Of a DNA stretch of 64,000 bases, positions 11,754 through 25,728 are shown piece by piece. Source of the stretch: Rostratula benghalensis. Lineage: Eukaryota; Chordata; Aves; Charadriiformes; Rostratulidae. Under the pieces are notes generated by a model. The model searched no databases. It was not told where the DNA came from and was given only the letters and a program-made list of their open reading frames with translations. Each line of letters starts with the position of its first letter. Positions within the stretch are counted from its first letter, which is position 1. The position numbers and the translations under genes were made by a program. The DNA lies in NCBI GenBank assembly GCA_013399305.1, contig VXAI01000301.1, forward strand, positions 324,132 to 388,131, read 5' to 3'.

Positions 11754-14700
11754 ATATATTGATATGGGCTCTGTCCACCTTTTGACTATGCTACTTCTTT
11801 CTCCTTCCTAATATCTATCTACGCTACATAACTGCAAGGGAGAAATTCCCTTTGTTTTCTTTCTAACCATTTTTTAGAATGCACCACGGCACCTACGCTC
11901 AGAATCTCATCACTGTGTTGCCATTGCTGCTCTTCTGGCCTCATGTTTGTAGATGTTTAGTATCTATGTTTTAAAGTTACTGCTTTTTGCATTTCATCTT
12001 ACGACAAAATTCTTACATTCTCTTAAAAAAACATTGAAGAATGTGGATATGCTGGGTAGCAATTGCACTTCACCAACAGAGAGTTCTAAATTCTACCTGG
12101 ATAGAGGCATAAGAAATAGCCAGACAGTCGTCTTAAATACGGATGCCAGACCCAATCTGCAAGGAGACACTTGGTCTACCTAGCATTTTGATAATTTCTT
12201 ACTGGGCCCCATAAATACATATATTTAAAGAGACTCTCTTTCTGTGCTGCTTAAAATTATTTTCTGGGTTACTTTTGTTTATACACAATGTTATTGCGGA
12301 TCTGACTATATTATATTTAATTAATTTTGAGGGACTAACAATATCAAACTTCATGCATTTAAAAACAGGGAGTCTAAAAGGAGAAAAGCAATATTTTTTA
12401 ATGATGAAATTACGTTATTTGTAGACTCCTCATGAAAGAGCATGTAGAACTCTAAATGTCTTGTTTGTTGGCTGCAAAGCATCCATCTATTTTATGTTGT
12501 GCAGTCCAAGTATGATATTTCATCTTGGCAAGAGATTAAATGATTTATGAGAAGAAAGTGATTCAATGAAAGCAGACCTATAAACATAACCCCACTGCTG
12601 AAAACAATTGTGATACTGATCAGTGAATTGCAGCAGGAATTGTGAGCACACTGGAATGATAAAGTGCTTTTTTCCCTTGGGAGAATAGATTTCTGAAAAC
12701 AACAGTGACTATTCCAACAGTGGATAGCAGGTGTAGAATTGCCTTATTTAGATCTTAGCTGGGCCTGAGCATTACCCGTCTCATCTCACATATTGTTGTA
12801 ATAACGGGAGGGAGAGATTACAATAAAAAAAAAAAGAAAAGCTTTATTTGGCTTTTTTTTTCCCTGTAGTTAGTGGCATCTGTTTGAACAAATCATGATT
12901 CTGGAATACTGTAATTAACACTGACGGAAAGATACTGATGTGCCAAATTAAGCAGATTAGTAGCAGTGCCAGTGAATATAACTATATGATATTTTCAGGG
13001 TTAAGATCCAAACTTTGCTTTTCATAGTTTTGCCAAACTTCAAATGCTGTGCTGAAAATTTTCCTGTTGGCTGCCTGATTCACACAGGATTTTCCCTTTC
13101 CCTACTCCACCCCATTTTCTTTAAAGTTTCAGCTGTTTCTGAGAATGAGACAAAAGGAAGAGCTGTTGTTCTTCTAGGTTAAAAAGAATTTTGGCAAACT
13201 TTTCTGCTCACTAGGCTTTGCATGCCTTAAGATTTGAGGAGTGCTTGGAATTGGACAGGAAGCAGTATTTGAGGCCTGAATGGCCTTATGCAGTGCAGTC
13301 CCACTCCAGATTGGTCATATTTCCAGAAGGCCTCAGTTTGTATATGCTTGGCAGAAACCTGGAGAGCCAAAAGAAGAAGTCTAAACGCATCTTGTCTGAT
13401 CAGAGCCCATAAGCACCTAAATTTACCTGTAAGTTTTTCTTGTTCCTAATTTTTTGCTACTGCACATTTTCTGCCTGAGAGAACTGGGACCCACATCCTG
13501 ACTAAGACCATGTGAGATGCCCAGACTAAGCATCATCAGGCCTAATTGCTATGGAAGAATTGGAGTTACATGGATCAATCTCTGCCTTCAAACATACTTA
13601 CACATTTTACAGCCAACTTGTAGCAGCAATGTCCCCAGAAACCTGGTCCTCCTTGCTGTGCTCCAGAACTGGCTACCAAACAGGAAAGCTCTCTAAAAAA
13701 TTAATGTAATGTTTCATTACTGCTCCCTGTCCCACCAGTAATAACAAGCAGGGGAAGAGGAGATGTCTTAGCTCTATACCTTCCCTTCCTGTCCTGCTGC
13801 TCAGTCTCTGCAGGCCTGGTGCAGGGAGTGTGGAGGAGAGCGTCCGCTCCACCAGATGAGAAGAAAGCAGTCAAGCGGTAAAGAGAAGCAGTATTTTTAG
13901 TCCAGGGAGGTGTGAGTGTAATGGACCAGGCAGGACCACAGAAAAGGAGAAAGCAGAAGTAGTGGTGCTGCCTGTCAAAAACAGGACTGGGAGCCTCGGA
14001 CCTATAGTATCGCGTTTCCTCTTGCTCACAGTCCTTGAGAACCTGGTGAAAGAGCAAAAGCAAGAGGCTCCAGCGCCTATCTCAACTGTGCTCTGTTTTC
14101 TTTCACTTTAAGAGGCAGAAGAGTGCCACAGAACTTTTGGCAAATGATTTTGTGATGTCTGAATTCAGATCAGTGTATGCTTTCCACATCTGAGAGTGAA
14201 GAGCCAGTTGGGGGATACTTCCAGGAGCTCGTTTCTCCTCTCATGGGATGCAGCAGCAGGGGAGAGTTATCCTAGGAGAAAGTGCCTGAGCAGGTGAAGG
14301 AGGTGCAGTGGGAGACAGAAGAATAGCAAGAAGTGTCAGGATCTGTGCCCACTGAACTTCTCTGCCATAGCTAAAGGGCACATGATAGTGCAGATACACA
14401 AAGGGACTGAAATGAAAAGAACTTGAGTTCTGCTGGTCCAGCTATTAATTATTTGACTTCCTTAGCACTTGATAGTGAAACTATTTTTCTCTTGACATGA
14501 CTTCTTACATGCAAACAAATGTCTAGAGAGTGAAATCTCAGACTCACTGATACCAGTATAAATTTTGTCAGTGAGTTCATTTGGATTAAGATTTTAGCCA
14601 TAGCATACAATGAATGGAGAAACATTTAACCAAGGAGAGCTGTGTTTTGTGACTTATCTAACTACTAGGCTTTGAGATTTAAGAATGAACTGAAGGATTG

Positions 14701-15914
14701 AAACAGTGGAAAAGCTGAGATGGAAATAATAAAAAATTAAATACAGGACCAGATGTATCTGAACCTGATTAAGTGATTAAGTGGCAAAACTGTTGAGGTT
14801 ATAGACTGGGTACAGGATTCTCGTGCAGTGTGATCCCCTAGCCCTGTCTGAAGTGCAGCCAGACAGGTCATCTTCTACTAAGGAACTCCCCATACCAGGT
14901 GAGCCTGTGATCAACAATCAGTGTATGGCATATGGGGTCGTGGCTGTGGGTGGCTGTGGTGGTGGACCGAAACTGATGTAGTGTCATCTGCTGGAACACA
15001 CAGTGACAAAAATCATAGGAAAAGACATTTCCCAGCTGTCATCTTGTACCATGGTTGCTTCCTGCTCTGCTGCCCTGCACGTGGCTCACCATGTGCTCAC
15101 CAGTGTAAGTGAGTGTGCTTGCTGTGTGTTGGATGTATGTAATTCCTCACCCACTGAAAAAAATCTAAGAGCTTGATATCTTCCTTAGAGAGTTTCGACT
15201 GTTAGGTTTCCAACACCCTGTATTCACAGACCTCTGAGTCCCTGAGGCAACTCTCCATGCTAAGGAAATGAGGGACCTGCAGCATCCCAGCACATTCCAC
15301 CATGGATTCCTCTGGAGTTTGCCTCTTGCTTTGAAACAGTTCATCATGTAAACTTGTAAAAAAGAGCCAGATTAATCAAAACATCAGTCCCTCCTCTAAT
15401 AAAATTACAGTGGGGAGATTTGCTGAAAAAGTTGATTTATTTTGTTGTCTTTTATTTCTTGACATAAAAATAGAAAAGTCTTTATGATATCCATCGCTGT
15501 GGTATTGTGGTATTGTCTGTTGCATCTTTCTTTGCCTGTGTTCAGTTCTCTAATTCCTCTCTACCCACACTCGTATCAAGATATAGGTCAGAGGAAGAAA
15601 ACCTCTTTTGTCCCTTGTAGCTTTGTAGAATTAAAATTTTTGTGGATACAGTTCTTTCTGATTTAACATCTATTATGAAATTGTGTCTGATTTCTTACAG
15701 TTTTCCAATCCTGAAATTCTTGTAGAGCAGCAATGTTTGTGTGTGAGGGAGTGAGAGACAACACACATGTACTAGCATTGCATGTTCCTGTGTGTATAAA
15801 TAGAACTGCTTAGCCCTAACCATGGCAGTCTGGTTCCTCTGTAGGATGTGCGCTGTGAAAGGTAGAAGCCCACAGCTTGGGCTGCCCTCCAGCCCCCAAG
15901 GACACTCTTCACTC

Positions 15915-15985
15915 CATGGGTATGCACATGACTTCAGTGGAACTAAAGGCATTACACCAGGAAAATATGGACTGGTGTGAGAATG
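15915..15985 (+). repeat. Ancient amniote dispersed repeat copy
   Basis: TGACTTCAGTGGAACTAAAG, GCATTACACCAGGAAAATAT and CTGGTGTGAGAATGATTCA align with 10632-10690 and with the old amniote repeat motif described there. It is highly diverged, as expected for a repeat older than birds. Confidence 0.38.
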
Positions 15986-18890
15986 ATTCAAGAATCATAA
16001 TGACCATGTGCCTCTTAGCAAGGTAGGAATCTATGTACAATTATAGATCAAATAATTCCGCTATGGTTCATCTAAACATACTGGCAAAACATTCATGAGC
16101 ATGGGCCTTTGGAAGAATCATGCAAGCATTGCACGGTGAATAGTTCTGCAGTGGTCCCCCCAAGCCCTCAGGTCATTTGCTTTAACTACATTGGGCACTT
16201 ATCTGGGAGCTGCTCCAAATCAGAAGATTGCAAAAATAGAGATTAAAATGAGATTTTCTGAGGAGAAAAAAAAAAAAAAGAATTAGCATAGGGAATTTGG
16301 GATCACTCCTGTTCAACATCTAAACCTTTAGAAAATGAGTTTATACACAGCAAAGGACAACAATTATTTTTGTTAATGACAGAGACATAACACCAGCAGT
16401 AATATACTATTTGGTTTTCTGGTGGTTCATCTTAAACTGTAAGTCTGTGATAAAAATTGGGACCATGCTAAAGCAGACAGTTGGTAAAAACAATGTTTAG
16501 ATTATAAATGCTAAGGAATTCAGTATTAGAATGCTGAATATTTATTGCTACTGATGCTGATGGCTGAATGCTGATTTTTATTTTTGTGTACCAGAACAAA
16601 AAAAAAACCTGTCTTCAAAGTATGCATCTTCTCCTGTGATTGATACCTCCAGGGATTAAAACTGCATGGAGACCATGGTCCCCAGGTGGACAGACTGATC
16701 TCCTGTAGAGGCATGTGATTGACTTTCTACCCTTTTCACAATGTAAGTTAAGACTTTGGTTTTTCTTCACTTAGATCTTTCCCAAACTTTATCTGTGCTA
16801 TAAACAAGCAAAGACATTCCATGCAGGATGTAGGAATTTAAATGATTTTGCATCTTTATGTTTGTCAGCACTGAATTGAGAATCATGACTTTGCTAACTC
16901 ACATATTTGTTTTGTCATCTTTTATTTGTATTCACTTACATTCTGAAGGAGACGGTGGTCATCACGAGTGGAAATCTCCCTGCTTGAAAATTTTAATGGG
17001 ACAGAAGGCAAGAGAAGAGAGGAGAGGATCAGACTTCCAAAAGGAAATTGCTGTGTGTCATTGCAGAATGTTTTTTCAATGCTTTGGAAAGATGAGAGCT
17101 TTTAAGAATTACACATTATGAAATTCTATCAATTTGAAATTTGACATATGGTTTGCCCATCTTATCTTACACTCTTCAAGAAGAGAAAAAATCGCCAATG
17201 CTAGAAATTGACCTGAAAGGAAAGAGGCATAGTATTAATGCAATGGCAGATAATTGCTATCCTGATGCTTCTTAATGACTTTTTGACTGGAATGCAATGC
17301 CAACATGTATGTTTGCTTTCCTAGCTGCCTAATCAATAGTTTGCTACATTTTCTTCTAGTTTCATCAGCTAATTGTGCTGAACTATTTTCAGACTCTAGT
17401 AACCACTGCTGTTTGTGTAGCTGAAAGAGTTATTCTTCCATTTTTCATTAGAGCAGGTATCCAGTACTGAAAGTGGGTGGTAAATGTTTTCTTCATAAGA
17501 CGTTACATAATATTATACAGATCTTGCAGTTCATCATTTTACCTGTTGCCTTGTTTTGACTGAGGGGCAGAGCTGGGAAATGGATCCAGTTCAGTGCTCT
17601 AGATGGAGGCACTGGTACAAGGTTGAGGCAATGCATGAAAAATAATACATCTGCACTCTAAAGATGTGTGACTGCCGGCCATAATTGAAGTCCAAATTTA
17701 TGGAGAATTGCATGTTGCTTGCTGCTTTTAGCTAAGCATGGCAGGATTTTTCTGTTTCTGTTGTCCAGTAAGATTAGTATTTTTTTTGGAGGAGGGTGTT
17801 GGTGCTGAGGTCTAAAATTAAAAACTGGTATGTGATGCATTGTTTACTGTGCTGTTTTTTAAAAGAAAGTGACGCTGTGGAGAAATGAGCAGCCTACTTT
17901 TTTCAAAGAGCAGACAACAAAAGTACTTCACGATGCATAATGTCCATTTAATTCCATGCACTCTTTGAGACATTTGCTTTGATCTAGAAAATTCCTGAGT
18001 CAGCTTGGGACTTTTCTCTGTGTCCTTATGCAACTACTGGAATGGCTGAAACAGTGAGAGCACCACAAGTGTGACTGGAGTTCAAAAACACAAAAAGCTG
18101 CCACCTTAGAGGTTTCTGCAAAGGGCTCTCAAATTTGCAATCTGATTCTAACCCTCCTTAATAGGGCCCTGTTTAGGAGAGCAAAATGCCAAATTCCAGG
18201 GACAATTAATGGTGGAAAGATGTATTAGTTCAGCACTAAGTTTTTGCTACTTGGCAATGGGATGAGGGATAACTGTTTTCTCCGTACTTTTATGTGATTC
18301 CTTTTTTATAAGGCAAGGGAGCCTAGAACCTGCAAGAGCACTTTTAACATCCTTTAATTCTGAGTAAAGAAAGTAAGTTCAGAGCAGCTGTGTGGGAACT
18401 GTAGTTCTCTGGGCAGATGGCTTTTGCCTCTGGCAGCATTTCCAAGGTCTATGTGGATAATGGCAATCTAAAAACTCTTCTGCCATTTTTTTTTTACAAG
18501 GAAAGCGAAGAAATTAGGTTTATTGTATATTATTGGAGGAGAGCTGTGAGAGCATTTTCCCTGCTCTTGCAGTTATAATCCATACAGAAAACAGGCTATA
18601 CATCATGTTCACTACAGCCCAGACCAGAGTTTTGTAAATCAGTGGTACAGGCTATGCAAATCTATTTAGAAAGCTGTCAAGGAAGCATATCAAATCACAT
18701 TGTGTAGGGGTGTAAGGTGTTTATATTTTTTAAAGCAAAAGCATATACTGCCTAATATTTGATTGTGCCGTACCACAGGTCTCTACATTATCTAGGTAGC
18801 ATTTTCCGATTTTTAAAATTAACTCTCTACTCTCACTGCTATGAAACATAATATTTTAGGCCATTTTATATGACAGAACTAGTATTCAAT

Positions 18891-18910
18891 TGATTAAGAT
18901 TGATTAAGAT
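18891..18910. repeat. Two-copy tandem 10-mer
   Basis: TGATTAAGAT is repeated exactly, head to tail. Confidence 0.8.
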
Positions 18911-19579
18911 TTAATAGGAGAACACCTGAGCTGTCAAAAGGAACACAAGGCCCTATTGTGCTGTTTTTCAGGCATCTTTTTCCTTGTAGATTCTGTATTC
19001 TCTGGATTCTGTGTCCAAGCCTTGCTTATCTTAGTTCTTCTGGGGAAGGAAGGGGGAGAATGCTGCACACAGCCAATTAGAGATGCTAAAATTTTAGCTG
19101 AATTGCAAGATCAACTGTAGGACTTAAAATATTTGATTTTTTTAAGTATAAGCATTCCATAATTTTTAGAATTATTTTTGTAATTTAAAAAAATAACATG
19201 TAATAATTCTGGGTTTCATAAACTTGTGCTTGGGTTTTGTGGTAAATTTTTTATGATGTCTTTGTAGGACAAATTACTGGATCAGATAGAGAACTTAGGG
19301 GCTGGAAGGGAGGATCTGGAAGAATTTAGGCACCTAAGCACAAGATTGTGTTTCTGGAAGAGGACACCTGCACCTGGGGCTGCTGCCTGCCTGCAGAGGT
19401 CATCAGCACTGCCCAGGTGTCACAGCTCTGTGCTTGACTCCAGCATCAGCCCATCCTGAACTCAGAAATTAAGCTCTCCTCTGCCTCTGTTCCCAAGAGG
19501 ATCTGATTCAGGAAGGTTTTCTGATAAAGCAGTTCATGTATGTAAAGGTGAGAATAACTGTATTTTGAAGCACAGTTGA

Positions 19580-20003
19580 TGTGTGAAGGTCCTGGAGAAC
19601 AAATCTTATGAAAAGTGATTGAAGGAGCTGGGATTGTTTAGTTTGAGGAAAAGGAGGCTGAGGGGAGACCTCATCACTCTCTACACCTACTTGAAAGGGT
19701 ATTATAGAGAGGTTGGTGCTGGTCTCTTCTCGCAGGTGATTAGCAATAGAACGAGAGGGAATGACTTCAAGCTGCAACAGGGTTGGTTTAGGCTGAACAT
19801 TAGGAAAGAATTTTTCACAGAAGTTGTCAGACACTGGAATGGCTGCCCAGGGAGGTGGTTGAGTCCCCATCCCTGAATGTGTTTAAGAGTCATTTAGATG
19901 TGGGGGTGAGAGATTTGGTGTAGGGGAGGACTTTCTAGAGTGGAGCTGATGGTTGGACTCAATGATCCCAAGGGTCTTTTCCAACCTGAATGATTCTATG
20001 AAG
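19580..20003 (+). mobile_element. CR1 LINE 3' end with ATTCTATGA tail
   Basis: A nearly continuous CR1 3' region. It has the block ending AAAAGGAGGCTGAGGGGAGA, CTCATCACTCTCTACA, the RNRTRGN-like coding block near 19745-19770, GAATTTTTCACAG, ACTGGAATGGCTGCCCAGGG, and the 3'UTR ending CCAACCTGAATGATTCTATG. The + ORF at 19619-19876 is the decayed C-terminal end of the CR1 pol ORF2 (readable words: [25 protein letters not shown]). The reverse transcriptase and endonuclease domains are missing because of 5' truncation. No activity is expected. Together with the 33926 copy, it is one of the two best-preserved CR1s here. Confidence 0.93.
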
Positions 20004-20745
20004 GCTCTCAAGTTAAGGGATTCTCCAGACTTTCTACAGACAGATGATTTTCCAAATTCTTTTTCTCTGTGCCTGGGTTTCTTCACCTATACCTAATAAT
20101 ACATGAAAGTTTTAGCTGCAATGTGCAGACATGAGCTGTCCTTCCAGAAGCACTTTGATAACCACCAGTTAGAGAGTCAAGCATATCCCATCTACCCCAG
20201 TCCTGGTTTCCTGAATTTGCTGTACATTTACACTAGGAATGATGGATGGTGAAAAGAGCACCCCTACTATTTCCCTTGTGACTTGCTGAATACATAGGCT
20301 TTTGTGCACATATCCTCTTTCTGGATTTACCTGAAATATCACCAGAGAATTTTAATTAAATATATACTTACAGATTCATATTCTGTTCAGCAGTTTAGGA
20401 TTGAATCAGTCAAAATTTTCTTCTCATTTATATAAGGTAACTGATTTTTTCCCCTAAACTTCGGTTCTTGCAAAAAAAAAATTCTAATGTTCCTTCCCCT
20501 TACTTGGAAATGAGAGTTTTGCATACTCATTCCATTTAAGCAACATCTTTGCTTAGGTACTGGGAGAACTGAACACAGAATATTGCAAAAAGCATAAAAC
20601 ATTTGGACTTGCCTGTTTCCCTTTTCTCAGTGGGAACAACATGAATGGAGTACAGAAAGGATAATTCAAAGAATGCAGTAACAGTTTTCTTCTGTGTCCT
20701 GAAGTATAGTTCAGGTCTCAGAGCCTCTGTTAACCATGCTATAAC

Positions 20746-20770
20746 TTTTTTTTTTTTTTTTTTTTTTTTT
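20746..20770. repeat. Poly-T run (25 nt)
   Basis: Uninterrupted T run. The adjacent sequence read on the - strand is not a gene or retrocopy that I recognise. Confidence 0.85.
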
Positions 20771-23700
20771 AAACTTAATCACCTCTTCAGTCTCGGGGAC
20801 ATAAAATGGACTCTCATTACTGGCTACCATTTTTGCTCCAAGGCAAATTGCTTCCATGTTTTACAGCAACCTGTTTCTGTGCTCTCAAGATCTATATTAC
20901 AATTTGGGGGAAGGTGACTCTCCTACAGATCTTGTCTTTGGTATAGGCAAAAGGATTTTAATCTTTAAAGGCAGCTGCTCTGCACAGCTGCTCACATTTT
21001 ATTAACTCTATTTGAACTACCTCTTTTGTGGGTAATTCTAGAACCTATGAAATAGAAAATTGCAGTGAAGATGAAGGTTATTTTTCATACAATGGCATTT
21101 TGTTTTGAGTTAGACTTCCTTGTATTCTGCAGCATGAATTTGAAAGAACTTGTATTTTGCCATTTCAGTGGTATTAATTTGTACCTAGATGGGCTAATAG
21201 TTTCAAACTGGCTTGTTGTGTATTATGGTTACTAGTCTGGCCAGCTGAAGAAAATGTGATTTTTCATGTGCTCCTGATTAGGGTGTGCAAGTTTAGACAC
21301 TGCAATTTGTAAGCTGTAGATGCTGGTCTCCTATTCTGCTCTGAATAGGGCCTGATGGAGAGGGTACTATTTTAGCAGACAGAAGAAGTGGTCTGAGCCT
21401 TTTCATACTCAAAAGGGATTTCCATATTGGTCTCCCACATGCTACAAGCCTGCTTTTACTAGTAAATATCTCTCACTGTGATTTAAAAAAAAAAATTATA
21501 ACCCCTGCTCTGTTCTTGGTAATAGCATTTCTAAGTGCCAGCGCTTCGGAGAATGCTTTAGCCTCTGCTTCCTATATGGATGAAAGCTAGTTCAGGAACA
21601 TAAGTTCTGTAGAGGAAATAGGATTTTGGATTTTGTCTTTCTGGTTAGTGTTAGATGCTCTGCTGCTTCCAGGGTGGTATAACAGTGCAGCTAAACTGAA
21701 GCAGATGCTGCAAAACCCAGACAGCTCTTGTTTTCCCACCTCTTTAATCCATGTGCTACAGTTGTCTCTCTTGTGTTGGCACTGGTGTGAATCTGGTCCT
21801 GCAGGGAAATGGTTCAGATCTGCTGGCAAGCCATCTCCATGAACTGCCTTACCGTGGTGTCAGATAGATACCAGCTTTGGGGCAAATGAGAGGCTTGACT
21901 GCTCCGACTGGGAAAGGCAGTGGGACGGCCTCTTTTGGCAGCAGATAGACATTAGATGCCTTAGATGTATTCCCAAACACCCTTTTCTGCATATGGGGTT
22001 TTGAATTATGTTTCTGCCATACCAAACTCCAGTTTTAACTCTACAGTTGCTAAAGACAACTGCACCAGTCATATAAAAGGTAGAACCTTTTGCATCATCC
22101 AGAGAACAGGACTGTTACCTGTGAACAGTCACTGACGCTCCTGCATGGGCCATAGTCTCTTCTCTGATACTGCCAGGATATATCACATTTACAGAGATTA
22201 AATATGTATAAGGTCAGAACTAAGGAGAGTGTGAACAGTGAATGAATAGCAACCATTTCTCTGATATGACTTGTTTTGTTGTGGGCCAGCTCTTTGTCGT
22301 AGGAGTGTCCACCGAGACAGCCTGGTGCTTAAGCATACAACACTTAGGTGAAGCAGCAGAAAAGAACTTAAAAAGAAACTTGGAAAAATGGTATTTCTTA
22401 ATAGCCTTCTAACTTCTTGGCATCCCCACTGCTGAGAAATTTTGAGCTTTTTGCTCCTTTTAAAAGTAAAATAAAGAGAATATTTTTGAGGCATTTAAGA
22501 TTAAGCAAATGCTTAACACTGTAACATTACAAAATAAACTTTTAAGAATAGTCTATATCCTTTAAATTGTCTGGTTATTTACATTATCTGTTATGTGTCT
22601 TCATGCTAAGATGTGCTTGTTTGGTTGGGTTTTTTAAAATAAAAGTCAGATGATAGGCATCACAAAACCACATAGCTAACACCAAATGACTGTATTTTCC
22701 AAGGAACTGCTCATAAAAAGATTTAACTTTCAAAAGTGGTTTGGGAAGAAAATAAATCTTGCTGTGAAAAGAGTGGGATAGATGTCATGCAAGTTTAATT
22801 CACGTGCTTTCTTCCTAAGGAAGGTATCAGGGGGAGGAATGGTGGCTACTTGCAGTTGTAACCCGTGAGCAGAGGGGTTACAGCAAGAGGACAAGTGGCA
22901 GACCGAAGCTCCTTGCTTCACCCCCCAGTACCATGTGCTTGCATGAAAACTGTGGCTTTTATCATATAAAATTTGGAAGCTCCTCTGTGTGATGTTCCTC
23001 AGAGACAGCAAAAAAACCCCAATAACTTTAAAGTGATCTTGGAGGACTCCAAAACCCACAAGGTGGCAAAAAATCTTAGCTGCTTTGTGAAGTCTGGCAC
23101 TCTTAAATTACACCCTGTCGGAGTAGGGAAGCTGGCTTGTGATTCTGGAATCTGAATGGAAAAACACTGAGCAAGCAGTATTTTGTAAATGCACTGTCCT
23201 GGAGAGCTGCTAGGAAATTTGGGAGGATGTGTGGTGGGGTCAGCAAGGGCAAAGGAGGACAACTTCCATCTGACTCCTGAGTGTCAATTCAAGGTGACAC
23301 AGGCAGTGCTGCTGGCAATGTTACTGTCCCTGAAGCTGGTGTAAACGGGCAGGACACCCCTCCTGTGTGCAAGAGAAAATTCTTACAAAAGGCCTGGCCA
23401 TAAATTTAAAAAGCACGACAACTGGTTTTTATGTTACTGAGTAGATTTCCTTCCAAGTCTTCACCCTTCTTCTTCCCACAGTTTTTAAAAGGTGGTAACA
23501 TGCGATTGCATTGCGGTCAGTAGCCAAGCTCCAGCTACTGGCCTTCCTGTTCATGAGGGATGTATGGTTAGATTTATTATTTTTTGTTTTGTTCTAAGTT
23601 TAAAGCATGGAACATTCAAAGCCCCTGCCTTTGCTGCAGTTCCCACCAATGTGTTTTGCACTTACTACAGTGTCTATGCTTATAGGCATTTTTGGCTTTT

Positions 23701-24283
23701 GGGGGACTTTTTACAAAATCTTCAGGTAATCTGTCCTGCAGGATTTTATCTGATTTTTTTTGTTGTTGTTGTTGCTCCATACTTCCAGAATAGCTGCTTA
23801 AATTAAATGCTTTGTGCTGAACAACCTGATTTTTTTGGTTAAACATTTTTGGTAATATGATTCCTGTTCAGCTACACTCCTCCTTATTTCTCAGGTGCCA
23901 AAATTTAACCACAACAATACCACTATTTATCTAAGCAGTTTAAGTTGCAGTTTGTGTGTGATTTGATGTTGGAATTAAAAATACTGATTTTTTTTTGTTG
24001 TTGTTCTTCTTCTTTACAAGCTTCAAATAAATATTTTTTTGTAAGTTTGTATTGTGATAAGTTTGCAGTATTTTAAATTGATTATTCAGATTTATGAAAC
24101 ATCTCATTTCTTATTAGAAGGAATAATATTATAACTCTTGCATCAGCAGTAAGTTTCATTGGTTTAGTTAGTGTTTAGATCTTCAGCTGCTTTGAAGCAG
24201 TGTATTTCTATTTAATCCATAGAGCAGAGTGTTTTACAGAAGCCAAGAGTCTGTCCTGAGATAGAAAGTACCTGTGAGTACCT

Positions 24284-24368
24284 TAGGGGAGGCGTGTGAA
24301 GTGGATAGCTGCTTGGATACGATGGCTGCAGAGGAAAAAGAGTAAAAGTAGTTTTCATTAGGGTAAAG
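24284..24368 (+). repeat. Unidentified dispersed repeat, copy A
   Basis: The last 60 bases (24309-24368) match 29200-29259 at 50 of 60 positions without gaps. The final 23 (AAGTAGTTTTCATTAGGGTAAAG) are identical. A looser match extends upstream (GGGGAGGCG against GGAGGAGGCA). The element is not CR1 and I cannot name it. Confidence 0.6.
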
Positions 24369-25608
24369 TGAAGGGAAGCAAGACTAAAACTGCAAAAACT
24401 CCTTCGTGATTCTGACCATTTGGCTGTGGCCTCAGAAAAATGGAATCACCATAAAGAGACTTTGGATGAACCCAGTAAAGCAACAGAAGTCTCATCTGTC
24501 CCTAAGGAACATCTGCGGTGGCATTTATGGTATGTGTGTCACATAATAGCCCGCTCTTTTGTTCGGGGAATAACATCCTAGGTTTAGTGAGTGCCTACAT
24601 TTCCCATCAGCAAGTGTATCAGAATAGTATTTTTTAATATTTTTTGCCCTGTTTCAGTCTTGTAGTTTTTCATTACACTAGGTTTATCCTGAAGTGATTG
24701 ACAGCTGCATCTTAGAATATAACTACTGTAGAGCAAAATTAGATCAGTGACTATAGTAAACAATACTGCATTTAGAGGCTCAGATCAGACTGAGCTACAA
24801 GTAATCCATCTTCTGAACATATTAGGTTACCGTATGCTTGTACATTGCATTAAGCATATTAAAAATTGACTTGTGAGATTTTTTAAAATAAAATGAGATA
24901 TTTTAGTAGGTAATGGAAAAGAGCCTCTGAAGTTCCCTGGTTTTCTACCCACATAACCCTTATCATTAGATTTTATCCTTAATGGTCAGTGCTTCTGAAA
25001 TCATGGGTTGTGTCTTGATCCCTGCAATATACTTGAAATCTTTAAAATTATGCAATTATGAAATTATGTCTGCTGCTAATTTTAGACTGATCTTGCAAGA
25101 GTCTGGGAACTCTTTAAAATGTTTTGCATGTACAGCATCTAGGTTACTCGACACTTTCTGTCTACTGCTGTCAATAACTTAAGACTGCACATGTGGGAAT
25201 AGATTCCTGCTTATGTTTTCATTTCCAAAATTAATCTGTGGTACATTTACATTATTGATTAAACACACTTAAAATGGTGGGTTTGCATTGGCTTTGTACT
25301 TCTGTAATCTTACTAACTTCTTTTTTTTTTTTTTTCATTTTTTTCCCCTCCAAGGGTGTAAATTGATTTATATGAGCATGCTGTTAATATTATGGCTCCT
25401 TGTCTAGCCCCTTGGTTTCTAATGTTTTTTAAACACAGTACAATTATGGGAAACATTATATTGGAATGACAACATAAATCATCCCCATAGGAGTCTGAGC
25501 AGTCTGGGGAGTAATCGTGTAGAGCCCTGCTGAGGTAAATAGGATCAGTAATTTGGAATAAATAAAAGACCAATGGTGCTAATGTGGATGTCTCAAGAAT
25601 ATCATTAA

Positions 25609-25638
25609 GTTTGTAATGATAGTGTTTGTAATGATAGT
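25609..25638. repeat. Two-copy tandem 15-mer
   Basis: GTTTGTAATGATAGT is repeated exactly, head to tail. A third, decayed unit (GTTTACATGGTGTAATGAT) follows. It lies about 90 bases before the exon at 25729. Confidence 0.8.
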
Positions 25639-25728
25639 GTTTACATGGTGTAATGATATTGGATGTAGTGTAATGTTGTTGTTTAAATCATAACTTCATA
25701 GTTCATGATCCTGTCTCTTTTTCTTCAG

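Larger units (their letters stand above)
11754..19579. other. Noncoding stretch
   Basis: No gene can be supported. It holds an old repeat copy (15915-15985), A-rich tracts near 12825 and 16265, and a tandem 10-mer at 18891-18910. The larger ORFs (120 codons on the - strand at 13701-14063, 87 codons at 16858-17121) resemble no family and have no supporting splice structure. Confidence 0.5.
20004..25728. other. Noncoding stretch
   Basis: No gene seen. It includes a 25-nt poly-T at 20746-20770, a GTT mini-repeat at 23761-23776, a T-rich tract at 25321-25345, copy A of an unidentified duplicated repeat (24284-24368) and a tandem 15-mer at 25609-25638. If exons 8018 and 25729 belong together, this is the 3' part of that intron. 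Confidence 0.5.

Noticed and set aside
13701..14063. 120-codon - strand ORF
   Set aside because: The sequence shows no domain, signal peptide or exon borders, and its length is compatible with chance.
14860..14900. Donor CCAG|GTGAGC with a short open segment before it
   Set aside because: The acceptor candidates lack a pyrimidine tract and the segment would be only about 43 bases.
19619..19876. 85-codon + ORF and opposing - strand ORFs
   Set aside because: They are the decayed ORF2 end of the CR1 at 19580-20003 and its shadows, not separate genes.
20746..20930. Poly-T as the tail of a processed retrocopy on the - strand
   Set aside because: No recognisable coding or RNA sequence abuts it, and no target-site duplication could be found.
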